64,000 bases of DNA from Occultella gossypii (GCF_019947135.1 NZ_JAGSHT010000021.1:152482-216481), one strand, 5' to 3'. Shown: positions 1-8,575, counted from the first letter of the stretch. Notes: generated by a model not told the origin, from the letters alone. Made by a program: numbers and translations.

Positions 1-449
1 CGCGCCGGGAACCCGCCGGTGGCGATCGGGCCCCAGGACTCGATCGTGATCCGGATCAGCGACTTCGCCTGACGGCGCATCGCCTCCCGGTACTCGTCCC
101 AGTCCGGGTGCTCGCCGGAGATGCACCGGAAGTACTCCACCAGCGGCTCCACGGAGTCGGGCGGGTCGATGACCTCGGCGGTTCCGTTGACCTGCACCCA
201 CGCGTCCCCGAACGCGTCGGAGAGCACGCACACCGATGCCGCCGGCCGCTTGCGCAGGTTGACCGCCTTCGCCCGGTCCGGGTACGTCGAGATCACGAGC
301 CGGCCGCCGGTGTCCAGGCCGCAGGTCGCCGGCGAGAGTTGCGGGCTGCCGTCGTCGCGGGTGGTGAGCAGGATGCCCTGGTGGCGGGTCCGGACGAAGT
401 CCTCCAGCTCGGTGCGCGAGACGGTGGTGTTCGTGGCGATCTGGGGCAC
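1..449 (-). CDS. PPOX-class (pyridoxamine 5'-phosphate oxidase fold) F420/flavin-dependent protein, 3' end missing
   Basis: The reverse frame begins with GTG at 449 (MPQIATNTTV...), preceded by AAGGAG six nt upstream, and runs off the left edge after about 149 residues. The protein has the split-barrel pattern of the PPOX family: a strand with GILLTTRDDGSPQLSP near residue 30, then LVISTYPDRAKAVNLRKRP and DAWVQVNGTAEV. Actinobacterial members bind F420 or FMN and reduce small organic substrates in the cytoplasm. The substrate cannot be read from sequence. It is divergent from the isochorismatase-type hydrolase at 578. Family assignment is firm; cofactor choice (F420 versus FMN) is inference. 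Confidence 0.85.
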   Translation of the reverse strand, partial: MPQIATNTTVSRTELEDFVRTRHQGILLTTRDDGSPQLSPATCGLDTGGRLVISTYPDRAKAVNLRKRPAASVCVLSDAFGDAWVQVNGTAEVIDPPDSVEPLVEYFRCISGEHPDWDEYREAMRRQAKSLIRITIESWGPIATGGFPA

Positions 450-577
450 GGGTTCTCCTTGGTCGACGCTTGTTGTCGCAGCGGCCCGCATGGGCCTTCG
501 GGTCCGATCATCCCGCACTCGTCGGTGGCCTACCGTTGTTCCGTCAACGCGGGACCGTGCACCCAGGAGATGCCCTC

Positions 578-1132
578 ATGACCACACTGGAGTCCCGGCC
601 CAACACCGCCCTGCTGGTGATCGACATGCAGAACGGCGTCGTGGCCGGGCTGCACCGGCGGGACGAGGTGGTGGCGAACATCGGCACCCTCGTGGAGAGG
701 GCCCGCCGCAGGAGTGTGCCCATAGTGTGGATCCAGGACTCCGGTGTGGATATGCCCCACGGGAGCCAGGCGTGGGAACGCATCCCGGAACTGGTCCACG
801 CGGAGCCGGAGGGCGTCGTCCACAAGCTCTACCAGGACTCGTTCGAGGGCACCGACCTGGACCAGGCCCTCGCTGCCGCTGCCGTCGGACATGTGGTGGT
901 GACCGGAGCCCACACCGATGCGTGCGTCCGCGCCACGATCCACGGCGCTCTCTTCCGCGGCTATGACGTGACGCTCGTCGGGGACGCCCACACCTGCGCA
1001 GATCTGAGCACGCACGGCGCGCCGCCGCCGGAACAGGTGATCGCCCACACCAATCTCTACTGGCGGAACCAGCGGGCTCCGGGCCGGATCGCCGCCGTCG
1101 CGGACACCGAGGACGTGACGTTCGGGGGCTGA
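578..1132 (+). CDS. isochorismatase-family cysteine hydrolase
   Basis: A 184-residue cytoplasmic hydrolase of the isochorismatase/nicotinamidase fold. The catalytic triad is visible: Asp16 in VIDMQN, Lys83 in HKLYQDSFEGT and Cys116 in GAHTDACVRATIHGA. The family hydrolyses amides, ureas or vinyl ethers, and the true substrate is unknown here. The ATG at 578 is chosen because AGGAGA lies at 565-570; an open frame continues upstream but lacks family similarity. It is divergent from the PPOX protein and convergent with the transglutaminase gene, with a 22-nt gap. Confidence 0.9.
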   Translation: MTTLESRPNTALLVIDMQNGVVAGLHRRDEVVANIGTLVERARRRSVPIVWIQDSGVDMPHGSQAWERIPELVHAEPEGVVHKLYQDSFEGTDLDQALAAAAVGHVVVTGAHTDACVRATIHGALFRGYDVTLVGDAHTCADLSTHGAPPPEQVIAHTNLYWRNQRAPGRIAAVADTEDVTFGG

Positions 1133-1154
1133 CGCGTCCCTGGGTCGGCCCGGG

Positions 1155-2168
1155 TCAGCGGACGGCGGGGGTCAGTTGCGTCACCGGCGCGACCAGCGAC
1201 TCGACCTCGGCGACCTGCTCGGCCAGGTCCGCCTTCTCGACCGGCCACAGGTCCACGCCCACCTCGAGCTTCGACCCGGACCCGGGCGTGAACACGATGC
1301 CGCGCAATGGGGAGACGTCGCGGTAGTCCCGGCCCCAGCCGAGCACCACGTAGCGGCCGTCGATGAACTGGTCGTTCGTGGGGTCGATGTTCAGCCAGCC
1401 ACCGCCGGGCAGCCACACCGACGCCCACGCGTGCGAGGCGTCCACCCCGCGCAGCTTCTCCCGTCCGGGAGGCGGCATCGTCTCCAGGTAACCGGACACG
1501 TACCGCGCCGCCAGGCCCATCGACCGCACGCAGCCGATGAGCAGGTGCGCGAAGTCCTGGCAGACCCCGGCCCGCCCGGCGAGTACCTCCGGCAGCGTGG
1601 TGGACACCGACGTCGCGCCGGGCCGGTAGGTGAAGTCGGTGTGGATCCGGGTGGCGAGCTCGGCCACCACCTCCGCGACCGGGCGGCTCGGCTCGAACGA
1701 CGGCAGCGCGTACTCGCGCACCTCCTCGCTCAGCTCGACCATCGGCGAGGCCAGCCGGGACTCGGCGATCGAGACCGCCGCGCCCGGTCCGCCCATAGGA
1801 TCCCCGGGAGCCACCGGTCGCAGCGTCCGCACCAGTTGGGCGACCTGCTCCCACGGCACCTGGGGCAGCCGGGCCGGATCCGCTCGGCGGCGCCCGGTCG
1901 AGATGACCGAGTGGCCGGTGACACGCAGCTGCCGGTGCGGCGCGGTGACGTGGAAGTAGGTGGAGCGGTTGCCGCCCCAGTCCTTGTGCTCGGCGATCAG
2001 GTCCGCGCCGGGTTCGACCGCGAGCCCGCTCGCGTGCACCTGCTGTCCGCCGCCGCGACGCGGCAGCAGCAACGCCCGTCCGTAGGAGGAGGTGACCTCG
2101 TCCGGGTAGGTGTAGGTGGTCGTGTGGGTGAGCCGGTAGTGAAACTCGCCCTGGTGAGTGCGGCTCAT
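1155..2168 (-). CDS. transglutaminase-like family protein
   Basis: A 337-residue protein with an N-terminal bacterial transglutaminase-like beta domain (YRLTHTTTYTYPDEVTSSYGRALL...) and a C-terminal papain-like core. The triad is visible: Cys in GRAGVCQDFAHL, His in GVDASHAWASVW and Asp in WLNIDPTND. Such proteins probably act as peptidases or amide transferases. The start codon overlaps the stop of the ATP-grasp/alpha-E gene by 4 nt (ATGA), so the two are translationally coupled. The combination matches the conserved actinobacterial cluster of circularly permuted ATP-grasp, alpha-E and transglutaminase proteins predicted to make and process a small peptide-like product. The product has not been identified. 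Confidence 0.9.
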   Translation of the reverse strand: MSRTHQGEFHYRLTHTTTYTYPDEVTSSYGRALLLPRRGGGQQVHASGLAVEPGADLIAEHKDWGGNRSTYFHVTAPHRQLRVTGHSVISTGRRRADPARLPQVPWEQVAQLVRTLRPVAPGDPMGGPGAAVSIAESRLASPMVELSEEVREYALPSFEPSRPVAEVVAELATRIHTDFTYRPGATSVSTTLPEVLAGRAGVCQDFAHLLIGCVRSMGLAARYVSGYLETMPPPGREKLRGVDASHAWASVWLPGGGWLNIDPTNDQFIDGRYVVLGWGRDYRDVSPLRGIVFTPGSGSKLEVGVDLWPVEKADLAEQVAEVESLVAPVTQLTPAVR

Positions 2169-4738
2169 GGCCGGCTCCCGGACGCGGCGGAACCTCCGCC
2201 GTCGGGCGCCCTTGTGTCCTGCCCGACGGCGTCCGGTAAGCCGACCTCGTCGGCTCGCGGTACCCAGGTGCCCGCCGCGTCGAGCCACTCGGCCGGCATC
2301 GGCCGGCTGAAGTGGGCCTTCGCGATCTCGGCGCCGAGCTCCTCCAGGCGCCAGCGCAGGGACTCCAGCGCCTCGGCGAGCCGGGGTCTGGCGCCGGTCC
2401 CGTCGGGCTGGACGGCGCTCGCCGGGTCGAGCTCGGCGAGCAGGTCGACCAGGTCCGCGAGCAGCCGGTCCCTGGCCTGGACGCGCGCCGCCGGCGCGGG
2501 CAGCGTCGCGAACCCGGCACCGATCCGGGTGACCTGGTAGGCGAGCGAGCGGGGGTTCTTCTCGTCCAGCAGCAACAGCTCGCAGAACGTGTCCAGGCGC
2601 GCGTGCGTCTGCCACCGCCGCCGGTAGGTGATCACGGACTCGTTCGCGATGAGCAGGGATTCCAGCACGAGCGAGTCGACCGCAGGCTCCCGGTGTGCGG
2701 TGACCGCTGCGAGCAGCGTGCGGACCAGGTGCTGCGCCCGCTCGACCCGGCGCCCGATGTCCATCAGGGTCCAGCCCACGTCGTGCACCATCGACTCCGC
2801 GCCGATGCCGGCCAGGGCAAGCGACCCCTCGAGGGCTCGGGTGAGCACGGGGCCGAGACCGCTGTCGGGCTCGCCGAGCTGGGAGCGGCGGGCGCGCTCG
2901 CGGTTCAGAGCCCGCTCGATCGACCCCATCGCGATCCAGGTGTCCGCGGCCAGCTGGTCGCGCACGGCGGTCGCGGACCGGGTCATCGCGTCGACGGCGT
3001 ACGCCACGGTCCCGGGCCGGGTGCCGTCGATCACGAGCTCGGACAGGCTCCCGCTCGTGGCGACCTGTTCGAGCGCGGCGGTCAGCACCGTGAGCGCCTG
3101 CCCGCCAGTGCTCGCGGGGGCGAGGTGGTAGTCGTCCCAGCGGTCCGTGACCGCTCGGATCAGGCGGATCGTGGCCTCGGTCCGCTCGGCGTACCGGCCG
3201 AACCAGTACAGGTCCTCCGCGGCGCCCGCGGAGATCGAGCTCGCGTCTGCCCGCCGGGGCGCGTCCGAGGTGCCGTCCCGCAGCCAGGTGTCGGTGATCG
3301 GCTGCGGTTCGGCGGACAGGATCCAGACATCCTTCGCCACGGCCCCGAGCGGCACGTGGGCGACGGTCTGGGCGTCCTCCGGGGTCACCCGGGCCAGTGC
3401 GCCGGACATCACGTGGTAGCCGCTGGGCCGGGCCACCGCGAACGTGCGCAGCACCGTGGAGCGGGGCTCGAGGGTGCCCGCGCCCACCGACGGTGTGGTC
3501 GAGGCGTCCACCGGTTCCTGGCCGACCCACCGGTGCGGCTCGGCGGAGATCCGCACGGCCAGGTCCGCGCGCTCGCCCACGGTCAGCTCCCAGCCGTTGT
3601 ACTCGGGCCCGCCGGCCTCGGTCGCCTTGAGCACGAGCCGGTCCAGGTTCGCGATCACGTGTGAGCACATGCTGCGCTCGCCGCACCAGTAGGTGACCGC
3701 CGAGCCGAGCAGGAGGTCGGTGCCGAGCAGGTCCCGGCACAGCCGGGGCAGATAGGTGAGCAGCGCCGGGTTCTCGAGGACGCCGCTGCCGAACGTGTTG
3801 ACCACGGTGACCGCGCCGGAGCGCGCCGCATGCACCAGTCCCGGCACCCCGAGCCGGGAGTCGCCGCGCAGGTCCAGCGGGTCGCAGTAGTTGCCGTCGA
3901 CCCGCCGGATCAGCACGTCCACCGGCTCCGGCTCATCGAGGGACCGCAGCCAGAGCCGTCCGTCGGAGACCACCAGGTCCTCGCCCTCGACCATCGGGTA
4001 GCCGAGCATGGTGGCCAGGTAGCCCTGGTCGAAGGTGGTCCGCGCGTGCGGCCCGGGCGTGAGCAGCGCGACCCGCGGCGCGTCCCCGGCCGAGGGTGGC
4101 GCCACGTCATGCAGAGCCAGCCGCATCGCGTGGTAGAACGGCCCGAGCCGGCGGATCCTGGCCTGCCGGTACAGCCCGGCCAGCACCTGCGCGATGACCC
4201 GCCGGTTCTCCATCGCGTACCCGGGCCCGTTCGGCGCCTGGGTACGGTCGGCGAGGGCCAGCCAGGAGCCGTCGGCGTTGCGGGCCAGGTCCGCAGCGTG
4301 CAGGAACAGCTGGTGTGGCCCCGGGATCGTGATGCCGTCCACGGCGCGCAGGAAGCCGGAATGGGCCAGCACGATCTCCGCCGGGATCGCACCGGAACTG
4401 AGCAGCCGGCGCTCGGAGTACAGGTCGGTCAGGATCGCGTCCAGCAGTTGTGCGCGCTGGCGCAGCGCCGCCTCGAGCCGGACCCACTCCACCTCGTCGA
4501 TCAGCACCGGCAGCGGGTCGAGCAGCCAGGGCTTGTCCTGCGGGGCCGCGCCGTAGCGGACGCCGTGGTCCTCCAGGAGCGAGCGCACGTCCGCGCTGCG
4601 GCCGGCCAGCTGCTCCCAGGACCCGACCCCGGCGAGGTCCGCGAGCTGGTCCCACGCGGCCCGGGCGGCGCCGCTGGACTGCAGCATCTCGTCGTGCCCG
4701 GGACCACCGGCGCGGTAGCTGGCCAGCAGATCGGTCAC
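2165..4738 (-). CDS. circularly permuted ATP-grasp protein fused to an alpha-E domain (DUF404/407 + DUF403)
   Basis: An 857-residue fusion. Residues about 1-490 are a type-2 circularly permuted ATP-grasp domain (YAMENRRVIAQ, LLTPGPHARTTFDQGYLA, IRRVDGNYCDPLDLRGDS, VVNTFGSGVLENPALL). Residues about 530-830 are the helical alpha-E domain (AEDLYWFGRYAERTEATIRL, then VGWTLMDIGRRVERAQHL). ATP-grasp enzymes join a carboxylate to an amine through an acyl-phosphate; in many genomes these two parts are separate adjacent genes. Here they are one polypeptide followed by the overlapping transglutaminase. The start is GTG at 4738; a TAGGAT -10-like hexamer lies at 4776-4781 on the same strand. The substrate is unknown. 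Confidence 0.88.
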   Translation of the reverse strand: MTDLLASYRAGGPGHDEMLQSSGAARAAWDQLADLAGVGSWEQLAGRSADVRSLLEDHGVRYGAAPQDKPWLLDPLPVLIDEVEWVRLEAALRQRAQLLDAILTDLYSERRLLSSGAIPAEIVLAHSGFLRAVDGITIPGPHQLFLHAADLARNADGSWLALADRTQAPNGPGYAMENRRVIAQVLAGLYRQARIRRLGPFYHAMRLALHDVAPPSAGDAPRVALLTPGPHARTTFDQGYLATMLGYPMVEGEDLVVSDGRLWLRSLDEPEPVDVLIRRVDGNYCDPLDLRGDSRLGVPGLVHAARSGAVTVVNTFGSGVLENPALLTYLPRLCRDLLGTDLLLGSAVTYWCGERSMCSHVIANLDRLVLKATEAGGPEYNGWELTVGERADLAVRISAEPHRWVGQEPVDASTTPSVGAGTLEPRSTVLRTFAVARPSGYHVMSGALARVTPEDAQTVAHVPLGAVAKDVWILSAEPQPITDTWLRDGTSDAPRRADASSISAGAAEDLYWFGRYAERTEATIRLIRAVTDRWDDYHLAPASTGGQALTVLTAALEQVATSGSLSELVIDGTRPGTVAYAVDAMTRSATAVRDQLAADTWIAMGSIERALNRERARRSQLGEPDSGLGPVLTRALEGSLALAGIGAESMVHDVGWTLMDIGRRVERAQHLVRTLLAAVTAHREPAVDSLVLESLLIANESVITYRRRWQTHARLDTFCELLLLDEKNPRSLAYQVTRIGAGFATLPAPAARVQARDRLLADLVDLLAELDPASAVQPDGTGARPRLAEALESLRWRLEELGAEIAKAHFSRPMPAEWLDAAGTWVPRADEVGLPDAVGQDTRAPDGGGSAASGSRP

Positions 4739-4876
4739 GGTGCGGAGCCCTCGGTCGTGGGATGGAACTCCTGAGATCCTATGCCAACAGTAAAGAGACC
4801 GCCTCTGCTGGGCACCGTGAATTTACCTGAAATTGACGCGTTCGCCACGGGGTCGTTGCACGTCATACTTGCCCGT

Positions 4877-5845
4877 GTGTACCGCCTGCCCAGCCCGCTC
4901 TCCGACGCGATCGACGGCGTGGTCGCCGAGCACCCGTCGGCCAAGGTCGCCGCCGCGGCCCGGTCGCTGAGCGAGCGCTACCTGGCCGACCACGCGGCGT
5001 CCGTGCCGATCATCGACTCGCGCCTGCGCGCCGCGGCGTACGTGCTGACCAGGATGCCGGCGACCTACGCGGCCGCACGCGCCGCCGTCGAGCAGGTCCG
5101 CCGCAGCGTCCCGGACCTGCAGCCGCGCCGCGTACTCGACCTGGGCTGCGGCACCGGCGGCGTCAGCGCCGCGGTCGCGGACGCGTTCGACGGCATCGAG
5201 GAGCTGCGGCTGGTCGATTACTCCGCGGACGCCCTCGCCCTGGCGCAACGCCTGCTCGCCGGCGCCGGCCCACGGCTGCTCGCCTCCCAGCGCCGCCTCG
5301 GCGGCAAGGCCGGGCCCGACGGCGCAGCGGACGTCGAGCTCGCGGTCTGCGGCTTCGTCCTGGGGGAGCTGGACGAGGCCGCTCGCGCAGCCGTGGTCGC
5401 CGAGCTGGTGGCGGCCGCGCCGACGGTCCTCATCGTGGAGCCGGGCACGCCGGCCGGGTATCGGCGGATCCTGGGCGCGCGCGAGCAGCTGCTCGCGGCC
5501 GGCCTGACGCTCGCCGCGCCCTGCCCGCACCACGAGGAGTGCCCGCTCACCGGTGACGACTGGTGCCACGCCGTCGCCCGCCTCGAACGCACCGTCGCCC
5601 ACCGGGCGGCCAAGGGCGGCAGCCGGGACTACGAGGACGAGAAGTTCGCCTACATCGCCGCCACCCGGCTGCCGGTGACCCGCCCGGCGGCCAGGGTGCT
5701 GCGGCACCCGCAGATCCGGCCCGGGCACGTCCTGCTGGAGTTGTGCCGGGCGGACGGGACGGCCGCCGGGCTGACCGTCTCGAAGAAGCAGGGTGCCGAC
5801 TATCGGGCCGCCCGCCGGGTGGAGTGGGGCGAGGGCTGGGGCTGA
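4877..5845 (+). CDS. Rsm22-family (METTL17-like) small-ribosomal-subunit methyltransferase-like protein
   Basis: The SAM-binding Rossmann motif is VLDLGCGTGGVSAAV, and the Rsm22 family signature is a cysteine cluster, CPHHEECPLTGDDWCHAVARLER, which in METTL17 homologues holds an Fe-S cluster. The family associates with the small ribosomal subunit, probably as an assembly factor. I choose GTG at 4877 (VYRLPSPLSDAI) because a CATACT hexamer ends 7 nt upstream and no Shine-Dalgarno is seen, so the mRNA may be leaderless. An in-frame ATG at 4781 would add 32 unconserved-looking residues. Length with this start is 322 aa. It is divergent from the ATP-grasp operon. Confidence 0.85.
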   Translation: MYRLPSPLSDAIDGVVAEHPSAKVAAAARSLSERYLADHAASVPIIDSRLRAAAYVLTRMPATYAAARAAVEQVRRSVPDLQPRRVLDLGCGTGGVSAAVADAFDGIEELRLVDYSADALALAQRLLAGAGPRLLASQRRLGGKAGPDGAADVELAVCGFVLGELDEAARAAVVAELVAAAPTVLIVEPGTPAGYRRILGAREQLLAAGLTLAAPCPHHEECPLTGDDWCHAVARLERTVAHRAAKGGSRDYEDEKFAYIAATRLPVTRPAARVLRHPQIRPGHVLLELCRADGTAAGLTVSKKQGADYRAARRVEWGEGWG

Positions 5846-5932
5846 TCGCTCCCCGAACGCCCGGAAAGCACTGGCACGAGCGCCGGAAGTGGCGGATGAT
5901 GGATGCCATCCGCCCCCGTGGAGGTGAGGCAC

Positions 5933-6631
5933 ATGAGTGCCAGCCGAGTTCCCGATCCGGTCCCCGATGTGCTGCCGCTGCTCGCCCGGGGAAAACACCG
6001 CAATCCGCGCCGCGGCGCCTGCTTCATGGAGCTGGCGTCCTACCTCGCCGGCGAGCCCTGGACCGACTCACCGGCCTGCACCGACGAGTCGCTCGCGCAT
6101 CTGGCCCGCCTCGTCAACGACTTCACCACGGACGCCCGCCGGCCCGCGCTCGCGCCGCTGATCCCGTCGGTGATCGGGCTTCGCGACCTGGGGCCCGGGT
6201 TCGAGGACGAGGTCGCCCTGGTGGCCGCGATGCACGCGCTTCCGGTGGCCTCGATGGACCGGCAGCGAGGCCTCGCCGTCGGGATGCTGCGCACCCTCGG
6301 CCAGGTGGACGCCTACCGCACCCGCGCCACGACCGAGTTGACCCGGGCCGCCGCCAAGGTGCTGGACGACCATGCCGACGCCAAGCGTTGGGGTCTCGCG
6401 TTCGCGGCTCGGATGGGCTCCGGCCCGGTGAACCAGTCCTCCGCCCAGGTGATCGTCGAGGTCGCCGTGCGTGGCATCGCCGAGGCCTGCGTCCCGGACC
6501 CGGCCGTCCGGCTGCGCACCCTGCTTGCCGAGGTGATCGAGATGGCGCGGCAGCGGGCCGGCCTGGCCACGACCGAACCGGCTTCGCTGAACCCGCAGCA
6601 GTGGCACGCGGTGGTGAGCGCGGCCGGCTGA
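5933..6631 (+). CDS. conserved actinobacterial protein of unknown function
   Basis: A 232-residue soluble protein. The ATG at 5933 follows GGAGGTGA at 5920-5927, which decides the start. The N-terminal segment GKHRNPRRGACFMELASYLAGEPWTD resembles a family I have seen only as unnamed actinobacterial proteins; the remainder is mostly helical with no catalytic motif I recognise. It lies 87 nt downstream of the Rsm22-like gene on the same strand and could be co-transcribed. No membrane segment or signal peptide is visible. I do not assign a function. Confidence 0.75.
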   Translation: MSASRVPDPVPDVLPLLARGKHRNPRRGACFMELASYLAGEPWTDSPACTDESLAHLARLVNDFTTDARRPALAPLIPSVIGLRDLGPGFEDEVALVAAMHALPVASMDRQRGLAVGMLRTLGQVDAYRTRATTELTRAAAKVLDDHADAKRWGLAFAARMGSGPVNQSSAQVIVEVAVRGIAEACVPDPAVRLRTLLAEVIEMARQRAGLATTEPASLNPQQWHAVVSAAG

Positions 6632-6678
6632 GGCGCAATGCCGGCGTGCCCGGCAGGTTTCGGTGGGCGGTCGCCATC

Positions 6679-6736
6679 CCAGAGGCCGCGTCCGACCGTT
6701 CCCATGACCAGAGGCCGCGTCCGACCGTTCCCCTGA
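6679..6736 (+). repeat. two-copy 29-bp tandem repeat
   Basis: The 25-nt core that starts CCAGAGGCCGCG and ends GACCGTTCCC occurs identically at 6679-6703 and 6708-6732. Each copy is followed by NTGA, giving a period of 29 bp. It lies in the 358-bp gap between the unknown protein ending at 6631 and the M50 protease at 6990, directly ahead of two hairpin units. Function unknown. Confidence 0.8.
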
Positions 6737-6854
6737 CGCCAGATGCGGGTCGCGTGGACCCTGACCCACAATTCGCGTCAGGCGAACCACGGGGGTGCGC
6801 GTTCGCCCGACGTGAAGTGCGGGTCGCCGACGTGGTGATCGACATTTCGCGTCA
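6734..6854. repeat. two related hairpin units in tandem
   Basis: Unit 1 has arms at 6734-6751 (TGACGCCAGATGCGGGTC) and 6763-6780; unit 2 has arms at 6808-6825 (CGACGTGAAGTGCGGGTC) and 6837-6854. Both have 18-nt imperfect arms and an 11-nt loop. The units share TGCGGGTC in the left arm and TTCGCGTCA in the right. The constant geometry suggests a mobile or amplified palindromic (REP-like) intergenic element. The rest of this gap (6632-6678, 6855-6976) shows nothing I can name. Confidence 0.7.
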
Positions 6855-6976
6855 GCGGAGCGGCGTGCGCCGTCTCGCATGGCTCGACGCACGGTTGCTG
6901 CCGGTCGGCAGGCGATGTGTGCTCCGGGGCGATCGGTGGCGAGGAGGAGTTCGGCGCGCCCGTCAGCAATCACCCG

Positions 6977-6982
6977 TACCCT
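6977..6982 (+). promoter_or_regulatory. -10 element of a probable leaderless promoter (M50 protease)
   Basis: TACCCT lies 7 nt before the GTG start at 6990, and no Shine-Dalgarno is present. The -35 region is weak. Confidence 0.45.
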
Positions 6983-6989
6983 CGCACCC

Positions 6990-7697
6990 GTGGATCTCTG
7001 GGATGAACTCACGCAGCGAGTGCTGCCGTCGGCGGCCGTCGTCGCCCTGGACGTGCGGTCGCTGTACATCGTGCTCGGCGTCGCGCTCGCGGTGGTGGTG
7101 ATCCGGCCGGCATGGAACGTGGCGCGGCTCGGCGTGACCCTCGTGCACGAGCTCGGGCACGCCCTGGTGGGGATCGCCGTCGGACGGCAGTTCACCGGGT
7201 TCGTGCTCCGGGCGGACATGTCCGGGCACGCCGTGACCCGCGGCCCAAGCCGCGGCTTCGGCCGGGCGGCGAGCACCTGGGCCGGCTACCCGGCACCCGC
7301 GATCATCGGGACCCTCCTGGTCTGGGCCGCCGCGCGCGGCTGGGCAGCGCCGGTGCTGACGGCGGTGCTGCTCGTGCTGATCGTCTCACTCATCCGCGTC
7401 CGCTCGCTCCTGACGGCCGTGGTGATGGTCGCCGTGATCGCGGGCACCGGCGCGCTGTGGTGGTGGCGCGCCGACGCACTGCAGCAGCAGGTCCTCATCG
7501 GTGCCGGTCTGGTGCTCGTGGTCGGGGCGTGGCGGCACGTCGGCGCGGTGCTTCGCGAACGCGGCGGATCGAGCGACCCAGCAGTCCTGGCTTCCCTGAC
7601 CCGGGTGCCGAAGGCGATCTGGAACTTCACCTTCCTGCTCGTCTGCGCGGCCGCCACCTGGGTGTGCGCACTCGAGGTGCTCGCCCTGCGCGGCTAG
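6990..7697 (+). CDS. M50-family (site-2-protease-like) membrane metallopeptidase
   Basis: A 235-residue membrane protein with five or six hydrophobic segments. The zinc-binding HELGH motif is His53-Glu54-His57, inside the sequence TLVHELGHALVG. M50-like proteases cleave substrates within or near the membrane, often anti-sigma factors; no partner gene is adjacent. GTG at 6990 (VDLWDELTQRVLPS) is chosen over upstream in-frame starts because a -10-like TACCCT precedes it by 7 nt. A short protein of this type with the motif near the N-terminus resembles the actinobacterial M50B-like group. Catalytic competence is inferred. Confidence 0.85.
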   Translation: MDLWDELTQRVLPSAAVVALDVRSLYIVLGVALAVVVIRPAWNVARLGVTLVHELGHALVGIAVGRQFTGFVLRADMSGHAVTRGPSRGFGRAASTWAGYPAPAIIGTLLVWAAARGWAAPVLTAVLLVLIVSLIRVRSLLTAVVMVAVIAGTGALWWWRADALQQQVLIGAGLVLVVGAWRHVGAVLRERGGSSDPAVLASLTRVPKAIWNFTFLLVCAAATWVCALEVLALRG

Positions 7698-7947
7698 CGC
7701 GATCGCGCACACCAGGATGGCTTCGTCCTCGCCTGCTCACCTCGCCATGACCGTAGCGGCGGAGAAACGCACGTGCGCGGCGGACAGCGGGCTTGGTGAA
7801 GGGCTCGTCAGATCGCGAAAGCTCTCGTGCGCGGCGCGTCAGCCAGGATCCTCACGCCCAGCGACAGATCGGCGGCGCACACGAGCATGAAGTCCGCATT
7901 CAGCGCCGCCGGTCTGCCGATGAGTTTCCGCGTCCAGGACGGTCCAC

Positions 7948-8322
7948 ATGGGCATGAGCCAATACCTGCTGTCCGTTCCGCACAACTCCGACGAGGAGCC
8001 GACCATGGAGACCATGGACCCGGCCGAGCTCGAGGCGGCCATGGCTGCCACCGGTGCGATCCTCGAAGAACTCACGTCGACCGGCGCCTTCGTCTTCGCT
8101 GGCGGGCTGATGCCGCCCTCGAGCGCGATCACCGTCGACAACACCGGCGAGTCACTGAGCACGGTCAACGGCCCCTTCGTCGAGGCTCCCGAGTACCTCG
8201 GGGGCTTCTGGGTCATCGACGTGGCCGACGAGCAGACCGCCGTTGGCTGGGCCGCGCGCGCATCGAAGGCGCTCGGCGGCCGGATCGAGGTCAGGGCCTT
8301 CCAGGTACCGTCAGGCAGCTGA
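7948..8322 (+). CDS. YciI/YCII-domain (DGPF-type) protein
   Basis: A 124-residue ferredoxin-like-fold protein of the YCII family: QYLLSVPHNSDE at the N-terminus, VFAGGLMPPSSAITV, then VNGPFVEAPEYLGGFWVIDVADEQTAVGWA. The family is often linked to ECF sigma factors and may bind or transform small molecules. A second possible start (ATG 7954) would begin MSQYLL; the first has CAGGAC 8 nt upstream. The preceding 250 nt (7698-7947) hold no feature I can identify. It is convergent with the secreted protease region. Confidence 0.85.
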   Translation: MGMSQYLLSVPHNSDEEPTMETMDPAELEAAMAATGAILEELTSTGAFVFAGGLMPPSSAITVDNTGESLSTVNGPFVEAPEYLGGFWVIDVADEQTAVGWAARASKALGGRIEVRAFQVPSGS

Positions 8323-8349
8323 GTTCACTTTCGAGAGAGACACTGACGT

Positions 8350-8532
8350 CTACCAGCGTTCGCGTGTGACCTCGTTGAACCTGGTCCCGTGGTCCTCGAT
8401 CGCGGTGTGCGCTCGGCCGGCATCGCTGCCGAAGAGCCCACCCTTGAGCGGGGCCCCACTCGGGACCGAGGAGGCCGCGTACCTGCCCGGCATGGTGCGT
8501 GAGAGATCGCTGAGGTCTGACCCGACACGCAC
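8350..8532 (-). CDS. possible small protein or gene remnant
   Basis: An open frame of 60 codons starting at GTG 8532 with strongly G/C third positions and a protein-like composition (SDLSDLSRTMPGRYAASS, GLFGSDAGRAHTAIEDHGTRFNEV). The pattern faintly resembles small helical ESX/WXG-like actinobacterial proteins. There is no Shine-Dalgarno, and the start falls inside the hairpin that follows the protease gene, so it may be a decayed remnant rather than a working gene. Confidence 0.3.
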   Translation of the reverse strand: MRVGSDLSDLSRTMPGRYAASSVPSGAPLKGGLFGSDAGRAHTAIEDHGTRFNEVTRERW

Positions 8533-8567
8533 GGCGCGTCCCTGCGGGCATCCCGCGGAGACGCGCC
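8533..8567 (-). terminator. hairpin after the secreted protease gene
   Basis: Perfect 8-bp outer arms GGCGCGTC (8533-8540) and GACGCGCC (8560-8567) enclose a second stem of GCGGG and CCCGC. It starts 9 nt beyond the stop codon of the protease. No T-run follows on the reverse strand, as is common for actinobacterial terminators. Confidence 0.55.
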
Positions 8568-8575
8568 GGTGCGGC

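Noticed and set aside
6679..6736. CRISPR-like repeat
   Set aside because: Only two copies separated by 4 nt; no spacers and no cas genes.
5563..7101. A long forward open frame across the Rsm22 gene, the next gene and the gap after it
   Set aside because: It is an Arg/Pro/Gly-rich overlap frame of the kind expected in GC-rich DNA, and two well-supported genes lie in the other frames.
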